Shown piece by piece: positions 57,942 to 64,000 of a DNA stretch of 64,000 nucleotides. The translations under genes were made by a program, and so were the position numbers. A model generated the notes under the pieces. It had not been told where the DNA came from. It searched no databases and saw nothing but the letters and a program-made list of their open reading frames with translations. The DNA is from Mesorhizobium atlanticum (GTDB taxonomy: Bacteria; Pseudomonadota; Alphaproteobacteria; Rhizobiales; Rhizobiaceae): positions 620,001-684,000 of the forward strand of contig NZ_QMBQ01000004.1 of assembly GCF_003289965.1 (NCBI RefSeq). Direction: 5' to 3'. Positions within the stretch are counted from its first letter, which is position 1, and every line of letters starts with the position of its first letter.

Positions 57942-60026
57942 ATGACCATGCATAAACTCGAACGTCTCCTGCGCCCGAAATCGATCGCCGTGTTCGGCGG
58001 GGCGCAGGCCGCCGCCGTCGTGGCGCAATCGATCAAGATGGGCTTTGCCGGCGAAATCTGGCCGGTGCATCCGACCAAGGATGAGGTCGCGGGCCGCAAG
58101 GCGTACCGCTCCGTCGCCGACCTGCCTGGCGCGCCGGACGCCGCCTTTGTCGGCGTCAACCGGCATCTCACCATCGAGGTGGTCAATGCGCTGGCCGAGC
58201 GCGGCGCCGGCGGCGCCGTCTGCTTCGCGGCGGGTTTCCTGGAAACGGAGGCTTACGACGAGGACGGCGAGCGGCTGCAGGCCGAGCTCGTCGCCGCCGC
58301 CGGCCAGATGCCGATCATCGGGCCGAACTGCTACGGCCTGATCAACTATGCCGACGGCGCGCTGTTGTGGCCCGACCAGCATGGCGGCATCCGGCTGCCG
58401 GAGGGCGGCAAGGGTGTCGCCATCATCACCCAATCGTCCAACATCGCCATCAACATGACGATGCAAAAGCGCGGCCTACCGATCGCCTTCCTGATGACAG
58501 CGGGCAACCAGGCGCAGACGGGGCTCTCCGAAATGGCGCTCGGCCTGATCGAGGACGAGCGCGTCACCTCGCTCGGCATGCATATCGAAGCCTTCGACTC
58601 GGTAGCCGGCTTCGAGAGGCTGGCGGCACGGGCGCGCGAATTGAAGAAGCCGATCATCGCCATGAAGGTCGGCCGCTCCGAACAGGCAAGGCAGGCGACG
58701 GTGTCGCACACCGCCTCGCTCGCCGGCTCCGACGCCGCCTCCGGCGCTTTCCTGAAGCGGCTCGGCATCGCGCGCGTCGATTCTATCCCCGCCTTCATCG
58801 AGGCGCTGAAGCTTTTGCACATCACCGGACCGTTGCCGGGCTACAAGCTGTCCTCGATGAGCTGCTCGGGCGGCGAAGCTTCGGTGATGGCCGACAGCGC
58901 CGAGGGGCGCTGGGTACATTTCCCGGCACTGACGGCCGAACACCGCGCGCATGTCAAATCGACGCTCGGGCCGCTGGTCGCGGTCGCCAACCCGCTCGAC
59001 TACCACACCTTCATCTGGAACAACGAGCCGGCGATGACGGCCACCTTCACCGCCATGGTGTCGGGCGGCTTCGACCTCAACATGCTGGTGCTCGACTTCC
59101 CACGCCCCGACCGCTGCTCGGACGTCGACTGGTGGACGACGCTGCGCGCCTTCGAGGCCGCATTGAAGACCAACAAGGCGCAAGGCGCGATCGTCTCCTC
59201 GCTGCCGGAGAACCTGCCGGAGGAATACACCGCCGGGCTGATGGCGCGCGGCATGGTGCCATTGTTCGGCATTTCCGAAGCGATGGACGCCGCCCAGGCC
59301 GCCGCCTTCATCGGCTGGGCCTGGCGCGAGCCGCAGGCGCAGCCGGTCGACACCACGGCAGCAGGCGCGTCCGAAGCCAAGCGCGTCACGCCGGACGAGG
59401 CCGAAGCAAAGGAAAGGCTGATCAAGGCCGGACTGCCTGTACCGAAGGGCGAGCGCGCCTCGAATGCGGTCGAGGCGGTGATCTCCTCCATGACGCTGGG
59501 TTTCCCGGTCGCTCTCAAGGCGCTTGGCGTGACGCACAAATCGGAAGTCGGCGCCGTCCGACTGAACCTCAAGGACGCCGAATCCGTCAGCGCCGCCGCG
59601 CATGACCTTTTGCCGCTCGGCACCGGGCTCTATGCCGAGCGCATGGTGCGCGACGGCGTCGCCGAGCTGATCGTCGGCTTCACCCGCGACCCGATGTTCG
59701 GCGTGGTGATGACGCTCGGCACCGGCGGCGTTCTGGTGGAGCTGCTGCGCGACAGCGTGACGCTCATGCTGCCGGCGACGCGCGACGACATCGAGGCGGC
59801 ATTGCGTGGGCTGAGGCTCTATCCTCTCCTGGAAGGCTATCGCGGCCGGCCGAAGGCCGACGTCAACGCTGCCATCGACGCCATCGCCGGCATTGCCGAC
59901 TTCGTGCAGAAGAACGAAGGCGAGATCGAGGAACTCGACATCAACCCGCTGATCGTCTGCGCCGAAGGCAAGGGCGCCTGGATCGCGGACGCCCTGCTCG
60001 TGCTTGGAGAAAAGAAGAATGGCTGA
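57942..60026 (+). CDS. NDP-forming acyl-CoA synthetase (acetate-CoA ligase family), possible betaine-CoA ligase
   Basis: 694-residue fused alpha-beta enzyme of the ADP-forming acyl-CoA synthetase family. An N-terminal CoA-binding Rossmann domain (RLLRPKSIAVFGGAQ) is followed by a succinyl-CoA-ligase-like domain (PIIGPNCYGLINYADG, IITQSSNIAINM, SHTASLAGSDAASGAF) and a C-terminal ATP-grasp (GFPVALKALGVTHKSEVGAV, LDINPLIVC). It probably activates a carnitine-related acid, replacing the AMP-forming CaiC of enterics. Start 57942 or ATG 57948; no strong ribosome site. Its end overlaps the hydratase gene by 8 bases. Confidence 0.85.
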   Translation: MTMHKLERLLRPKSIAVFGGAQAAAVVAQSIKMGFAGEIWPVHPTKDEVAGRKAYRSVADLPGAPDAAFVGVNRHLTIEVVNALAERGAGGAVCFAAGFLETEAYDEDGERLQAELVAAAGQMPIIGPNCYGLINYADGALLWPDQHGGIRLPEGGKGVAIITQSSNIAINMTMQKRGLPIAFLMTAGNQAQTGLSEMALGLIEDERVTSLGMHIEAFDSVAGFERLAARARELKKPIIAMKVGRSEQARQATVSHTASLAGSDAASGAFLKRLGIARVDSIPAFIEALKLLHITGPLPGYKLSSMSCSGGEASVMADSAEGRWVHFPALTAEHRAHVKSTLGPLVAVANPLDYHTFIWNNEPAMTATFTAMVSGGFDLNMLVLDFPRPDRCSDVDWWTTLRAFEAALKTNKAQGAIVSSLPENLPEEYTAGLMARGMVPLFGISEAMDAAQAAAFIGWAWREPQAQPVDTTAAGASEAKRVTPDEAEAKERLIKAGLPVPKGERASNAVEAVISSMTLGFPVALKALGVTHKSEVGAVRLNLKDAESVSAAAHDLLPLGTGLYAERMVRDGVAELIVGFTRDPMFGVVMTLGTGGVLVELLRDSVTLMLPATRDDIEAALRGLRLYPLLEGYRGRPKADVNAAIDAIAGIADFVQKNEGEIEELDINPLIVCAEGKGAWIADALLVLGEKKNG

Positions 60027-60801
60027 CGTCATCACCACCCGTCGTGAAGGCGCGATCCTCGAGGTCACGCTCGACCGGCCGAAGGCCAACGCCATCGACC
60101 TCAAGACGTCGCGGCTGATGGGCGAGACCTTCAAGGCGTTTCGCGACGATCCGGAGCTGCGCGTCGCCATCGTCAAGACGGCGGGCGACAAGTTCTTCAG
60201 CGCCGGCTGGGACCTGAAGGCGGCCGCCGCCGGCGACGCCGTCGACGGCGACTACGGCGTCGGCGGCTTTGCCGGCCTGCAGGAGTTGCGCGACCTCAAC
60301 AAGCCGGTGATCGCTTGCGTCAACGGCATGGCGGTGGGCGGCGGCTTCGAGTTGGCGCTGTCCTGCGACCTCATCTACGCCTCGGATCATTCCTCCTTCG
60401 CGCTGCCGGAGATCCGCGCCGGCACGCTGGCTGATGCGGCGACGATCAAGCTGCCGAAGCGCATCCCCTACCACATCGCCATGGACCTCCTGTTCACCGG
60501 CCGCTGGATGGATGTCGCCGAAGCGCATCGCTGGGGCCTCGTCAACGAGGTGCTGCCCAAGGACAAGCTCGAGGAGCGCGTCTGGAAAATCGCAAGGCTT
60601 TTGGCCAGCGGCCCGCCGCTGGTGTTCGCGTCGATCAAGGAGACGGCGCGGGTGGCCGAGGCGCTGACCTTCCAGGACGCCATGAACAAGGTGACGCGCC
60701 GGCAGCTGCCGACGGTCGATATCCTCTACGGTTCCGAGGACAACATGGAAGGCTTCCGGGCGTTCGCGGAGAAGCGCGACCCGGTGTGGAAGGGCAGGTG
60801 A
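60019..60801 (+). CDS. caiD: Enoyl-CoA hydratase, probable carnitinyl-CoA dehydratase CaiD
   Basis: 260-residue crotonase-fold enzyme. LEVTLDRPKANAIDLKTS, the oxyanion-hole segment KFFSAGWDLKAAAAG and VNGMAVGGGFELALSCDL are crotonase hallmarks. FALPEIRAGTLADAATIKLPKRIPYHIAMDLL matches the CaiD branch, in which the catalytic Glu lies in the PEI/PE segment. It would interconvert crotonobetainyl-CoA and L-carnitinyl-CoA. ATG 60019 overlaps the preceding stop; GGAG lies 9 bases upstream. Specificity is inferred from context and recalled similarity. Confidence 0.85.
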   Translation: MADVITTRREGAILEVTLDRPKANAIDLKTSRLMGETFKAFRDDPELRVAIVKTAGDKFFSAGWDLKAAAAGDAVDGDYGVGGFAGLQELRDLNKPVIACVNGMAVGGGFELALSCDLIYASDHSSFALPEIRAGTLADAATIKLPKRIPYHIAMDLLFTGRWMDVAEAHRWGLVNEVLPKDKLEERVWKIARLLASGPPLVFASIKETARVAEALTFQDAMNKVTRRQLPTVDILYGSEDNMEGFRAFAEKRDPVWKGR

Positions 60802-60812
60802 CGCTGCCTTAC

Positions 60813-60912
60813 CCTCCCCTTGATGGGGAGGGTCGGACCGAAGGTCCGGGGTGGGGTGAAGCGCCGCCACCCCACCCGCCGCTTCGCGGCGACCTCCCCC
60901 ATCGAGGGGAGG
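60813..60912. repeat. Intergenic inverted repeat between caiD-like and esterase genes
   Basis: CCTCCCC...GGGAGGGTCG at 60813-60835 is complementary, with three mismatches, to 60890-60912. Nested inside, GGGTGGGGTG at 60849-60858 pairs perfectly with CACCCCACCC at 60868-60877. Like the other palindromes in the window it fills the gap between two genes of one direction, so it becomes part of the transcript. Confidence 0.85.
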
Positions 60913-60924
60913 CAAGGAGTGCCG

Positions 60925-61866
60925 ATGACCGACTACAAGACCCTGATCGATGCCGAAACCTGGGCCTTCATCGAGAAGACCAACTCCTACTATCCGCCGG
61001 ATACGATCGACTACACGATCACCCAGCAGCGGGCGATCTACGACCGGATGTGCCGGGAGTTCTTTGCCGGCTATCCGCAAGGGGTGACGGCGGAGACGAC
61101 TGCCGTTGCCGCACCAACCAGCAGCATTTCGATCCGCATCTACCGCAACGCCATTCCGGACGGAGCCGCGATGGTGCTCTATATCCATGGCGGCGGCTTC
61201 ATCCTTGGCGGGCTGGACAGCCATGACGATGTCTGCGCCGAGCTTTGCGCCCGCACCGGCTTCGAGGTGGTCTCGCTTAACTACCGGCTGGCGCCGGAGC
61301 ATCTGCACCCGGCGGCCTTCGACGACGCCATGGACGCCTTCGAATGGGCCGCCAAGACCTACGACTGCCCGGTCCTGCTCTGCGGCGACAGCGCCGGCGG
61401 CAATCTTTGCGCCGCGGTCGCCCACGCCACGCGCGGCCATGCCAAGAAGCCCGCCGGCCAGGTGCTGATCTATCCCGGCCTCGGCGGCGACCACTCGAAG
61501 GGCTCTTACGTTACGCATGCCGAGGCGCCAATGCTGACCGTGCGCGACCTCGACTTCTACAAGCATGTCCGCACCGGCGGCGTCGACATGACCGGCGACA
61601 TCACGCTCTACCCGCTCGCCGACGCCGAGTTCGCGAACCTGCCGCCGACGGTGCTGATCACCGCCCAATGCGACCCGCTGTCGTCCGACGGCGAAGCCTA
61701 TCGCGACCGCATCGTCGCGGCAGGCGGACGCGCCACCTGGTTCGAGGAGCCGGGGCTGGTGCATGGCTACCTCAGGGCCCGGCACATGGTCGGCCGGGCG
61801 CGGACCAGCTTCACCCGCATCGTCGAGGCGGTTTCGGCGCTCGGCCACGGCGACTGGATCTGGTGA
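60925..61866 (+). CDS. Alpha/beta hydrolase of the hormone-sensitive-lipase family
   Basis: 313-residue esterase. The oxyanion motif is YIHGGGFILGG, the nucleophile elbow GDSAGGNLC, the Asp in ITAQCDPLSSDGEAY and the His in PGLVHGYLRAR. No signal peptide. It follows the CaiD-like gene after a palindromic repeat and may be in the same transcript. An esterase could release carnitine from acylcarnitines or hydrolyse a betaine ester or thioester, which would fill the missing thioesterase step; this is speculation. ATG 60925 has AAGGAG upstream. Confidence 0.87.
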   Translation: MTDYKTLIDAETWAFIEKTNSYYPPDTIDYTITQQRAIYDRMCREFFAGYPQGVTAETTAVAAPTSSISIRIYRNAIPDGAAMVLYIHGGGFILGGLDSHDDVCAELCARTGFEVVSLNYRLAPEHLHPAAFDDAMDAFEWAAKTYDCPVLLCGDSAGGNLCAAVAHATRGHAKKPAGQVLIYPGLGGDHSKGSYVTHAEAPMLTVRDLDFYKHVRTGGVDMTGDITLYPLADAEFANLPPTVLITAQCDPLSSDGEAYRDRIVAAGGRATWFEEPGLVHGYLRARHMVGRARTSFTRIVEAVSALGHGDWIW

Positions 61867-62222
61867 CACCCCAGGACGCTTTCCGCTCCGCTACCCTCCG
61901 ATGAACCTTTCCCCGCCGGCGGGCGACTGACGGCCAGGCGCCGCAATGATGCGGCCCGGAAAGGAAAGCCGCCATGACCAGAAACCCAGAGACTTCGCGG
62001 TCTCCGGGAACAACGGGAGTCCAGCGCGATCACCGCCTTCGGGATGGCGTTGACGCGCTGGGCTTCCGGCTGATTCCGTTGACCCTGCGGAAGACCCGTC
62101 GTATCGTCGCAAAGAGGAAGGCAGACAATTCGATCGGGGAAGAACGTGCCGCAACGCCGCGCCTTGCCCTGGTTGGCGCGGCAGGAATGGACGTTTCTCC
62201 CAGCGGCTTCGGGGGAAGTTCA
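61867..62222. other. Gap before the right-edge gene, with open upstream frame
   Basis: 356 bp without a separate recognisable gene. From ATG 61974 (AAGGAAAG ribosome site) the frame of the right-edge protein is open without stops to 62223, so this could be an N-terminal extension (MTRNPETSRSPGTTG...). Codon third positions are less GC-rich than in the gene proper, and the signal peptide starts only after 62223, so I treat it as upstream sequence. Confidence 0.45.
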
Positions 62223-64000
62223 ATGTCTGGCGTTCGCGGCTCGTTCCTGCGTTCTCGCGGCGTCTGTTTGCGCCGCGCAATCGCGACAGGCAGCGGAATT
62301 CTCGCATTGGCGCTGACCGCCGGCCTGTGGCTTGGCGGCATGGCGAAGGCGCAGGAGATCGTCTATCCCGGATCGATGGCGGTCACCGGCTTTCCGGGCA
62401 CCACCATTCCCGATTTCGATCAGGGTCTGCCGCCCGGCGTCGACCCAGTCGACGAGACCTTCATCGACACGTCGCGCGCATCCTTGCGCGTCTTCAATGT
62501 TTCCAATCTCGGCGGGCCGGCCTCCGGCCAACTGGTCAACACGCCGCCTCCCTTCGAGGTGACGGCTGGGCAGATCGGTGAGGTGTTCGGCCTCACCTAT
62601 GACGATGGCGTGCGCGACGGCGTGCCATCGGGCGTTCCCAACCTCTATGCGGCCGCGACCTCGCTGCACGGCATCGAGATCGTCACGCCGGACGCCGACA
62701 ATGACGGAAGACCGGAACGGCAGCGCCGCGGCGCCGCGGGCGCGGTCTTCATGGACGGCCAGTTCGGCACCGAGAATGGCGGTGGTCCGGGCACGATCTG
62801 GAAGATCGACGGCATCACGGGCGCTGTCTCGAAATTCGCCGACATCGACACCAACAGCGGGCCGGGCATCGGCAACCTCGCCTTCGATCCGACCCATCGC
62901 GAGTTCTTCGCTTCGGATCTCGACACAGGGCTCATTCACCGCATCGATATCGAGGGCAATCTGATCGACAGCTTCGACCATGGCGTTGCCGGGCGCCCGG
63001 CGCATGGGCTTGCCCCGGTCGCCGACGACGGCGCCGTAATGGACATCCAGGGCGCGGCCTTCGACGCCGAAAACCCCACGACCTGGGGCTACACGCAGGA
63101 TGCGCGCCGCGTCTGGGCCGTTTCCTATCATGGCGGCCGGCTCTACTATTCCGTCGGCGAGAAGGCCGAAATCTGGTCGGTCGGCATTGCGAGCGACGGA
63201 AGCTTTGCCGGCGATCCGCGCTGGGAGCTGACAGTCAAGGCGGACCAGGACTATGCCGTCACCGACATCGCCTTCGACAACAAGGGCTTCATGTATCTCG
63301 CCCAGCGCGGTCCGGTCGAAAACCGCTATGACTACAGCCGTTTCGCCGATTCCGGCAAGGGCGAGCTGATCCGCTACTGGCGCGAGGACCCGGACGATCC
63401 GGCGACGGAATCGGCCTGGGTCGAGGTTCCAGAGGAATATGCGGTCGGCTTCCCGCAGGGTAACCGCCAGTCGGCCGGCGGCGTCGATCTGCAGTATCGC
63501 TACGACCCCGAAGGCAATCTCGACACGTCCGTCTGCACCGACACAGTCGTCAACACCGGCGACAAGCTGCGCGACAACCTGGAGCTTGCCGAGCGGCTCG
63601 CCGCCGGCGGACCGCTCGCCGTGCATGGCGTGCAGCTGACGCCGAGCGCGCTGGTCAAGCCCGCCAACGTGCCGCCCTTCGGCTCATGGTTCGTCGACTT
63701 CGACGGCTATTTCGAGGACCCGGACGTGCAAGGCCATGTCGGCGACGTCAGGGTCTGGCGCCCCTGCGAGGGCCGCGCCGGCTATTACGAGGAAATCCCC
63801 GGCGGCTATCTGCCTCCGTTCTATCCGCCCGACTTCCCGCCGCCCGGCAATCTGCCGCCCTGCGTCGACGTCGAGGACGTGCACTATTACTGCACGCCGC
63901 GCGGGCTGCGGGCCGAACTCACTCTCCATGACCATGCCGGCTTTGGCGGCGATTCGATCAAGGCGCAGTCCAGGACGCCCGGCGTCGGGGTGACCACCCC
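62223..64000 (+). CDS. Long secreted protein of unknown function, C-terminus beyond window
   Basis: Open frame of at least 592 codons that runs off the right edge. Start at MSGVRGSFLRSRG with GGGGAAG upstream. A signal peptide lies about 20-42 (GSGILALALTAGLWLGGMAKAQ). The mature part has repeating short strands (PGTIWKIDGITGAVSKFADI, GIGNLAFDPTHREFFASDL, HRIDIEGNLIDSFDHG, GRLYYSVGEKAEIWSVGI, ITDIAFDNKGFMYLAQRG), which suggests a beta-propeller like NHL or SMP-30 domains. Later comes a Pro-rich stretch (FYPPDFPPPGNLPP) and paired cysteines. I do not recognise the family. Start could be as far up as 61974. Confidence 0.72.
   Translation, partial: MSGVRGSFLRSRGVCLRRAIATGSGILALALTAGLWLGGMAKAQEIVYPGSMAVTGFPGTTIPDFDQGLPPGVDPVDETFIDTSRASLRVFNVSNLGGPASGQLVNTPPPFEVTAGQIGEVFGLTYDDGVRDGVPSGVPNLYAAATSLHGIEIVTPDADNDGRPERQRRGAAGAVFMDGQFGTENGGGPGTIWKIDGITGAVSKFADIDTNSGPGIGNLAFDPTHREFFASDLDTGLIHRIDIEGNLIDSFDHGVAGRPAHGLAPVADDGAVMDIQGAAFDAENPTTWGYTQDARRVWAVSYHGGRLYYSVGEKAEIWSVGIASDGSFAGDPRWELTVKADQDYAVTDIAFDNKGFMYLAQRGPVENRYDYSRFADSGKGELIRYWREDPDDPATESAWVEVPEEYAVGFPQGNRQSAGGVDLQYRYDPEGNLDTSVCTDTVVNTGDKLRDNLELAERLAAGGPLAVHGVQLTPSALVKPANVPPFGSWFVDFDGYFEDPDVQGHVGDVRVWRPCEGRAGYYEEIPGGYLPPFYPPDFPPPGNLPPCVDVEDVHYYCTPRGLRAELTLHDHAGFGGDSIKAQSRTPGVGVTT

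Noticed and set aside
59941..61869. 642-codon minus-strand open frame
   Set aside because: Antisense to the CaiD-like and esterase genes; shadow composition.
62220..63626. 468-codon minus-strand frame opposite the right-edge gene
   Set aside because: No motif or signal; the plus strand has a ribosome site, signal peptide and protein-like repeating strands.

Overview
The window is one continuous stretch of GC-rich, gene-dense alphaproteobacterial chromosome. Several things point to Mesorhizobium or a close relative in the Rhizobiales: a tandem array of DUF680 proteins (a small family known mainly from Mesorhizobium), a complete agl alpha-glucoside operon in the Sinorhizobium/Mesorhizobium order, rhizobial-type intergenic palindromes, and a carnitine catabolic operon of rhizobial type. 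I see no tRNA, rRNA, CRISPR array, insertion sequence or phage gene. The genus is inferred, not proven.

Layout. 1-4.2 kb: a LysR regulator, two bacterial-luciferase-like (LLM) flavin oxygenases and a convergent PhzF-family protein. 4.7-13.5 kb: purine catabolism, with uraH-xdhA-xdhB-xdhC on the minus strand and, divergently, a PuuE-UraD fusion, ureidoglycine aminohydrolase, allA and a nucleoside deaminase. Together these cover most of xanthine to glyoxylate. Urate oxidase and an allantoate-hydrolysing enzyme are not in the window. 13.5-14.3 kb: a decayed mqsR toxin next to an intact but cysteine-free MqsA antitoxin. 14.3-22.6 kb: a CocE/NonD hydrolase, a dipeptide/opine-type ABC importer with fused ATPases, and a phosphodiesterase. 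22.9-25.6 kb: an ECF sigma factor, a membrane anti-sigma factor and a secreted subtilase, with overlapping reading frames. 25.7-27.5 kb: a DadA-like oxidoreductase and a small unknown gene. 27.8-35.7 kb: aglR and aglEFGAK for uptake and hydrolysis of alpha-glucosides.

35.7-36.5 kb: three tandem DUF680 genes. 37.0-39.7 kb: a cobalamin riboswitch followed by a Rieske oxygenase and reductase pair resembling glycine betaine demethylase GbcAB. 39.8-41.2 kb: a flavin reductase and a sulfite-oxidase-like molybdoenzyme. 41.3-48.1 kb: a DegP-type protease, an MBL hydrolase overlapping a PPi-dependent phosphofructokinase, an L,D-transpeptidase, a LysE exporter and a TPR protein. 48.2-51.7 kb: xylB, an NTF2-like gene and xylA. 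51.9-52.9 kb: a small unknown gene and a HAD phosphatase. 52.9-61.9 kb: a GlxA/AraC regulator and an operon for carnitine and probably gamma-butyrobetaine breakdown (BKACE, HD-domain protein, carnitine dehydrogenase, acyl-CoA dehydrogenase, NDP-forming acyl-CoA synthetase, CaiD-like hydratase, esterase). The right edge cuts a long secreted protein of unknown function.

Overall the window encodes scavenging of plant and soil nutrients: purines, alpha-glucosides, xylose, carnitine/betaine and peptides or opines. Carnitine breakdown should yield glycine betaine, which the riboswitch-controlled Rieske pair could demethylate. The points I would check first are the cobalamin riboswitch on a betaine-demethylase operon, the sigma/anti-sigma/subtilase module in which the anti-sigma factor seems to carry a subtilase-propeptide-like domain, and the HD-domain possible di-iron oxygenase inside the carnitine operon. 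All functional calls come from reading motifs and recalling families; no database search was run.
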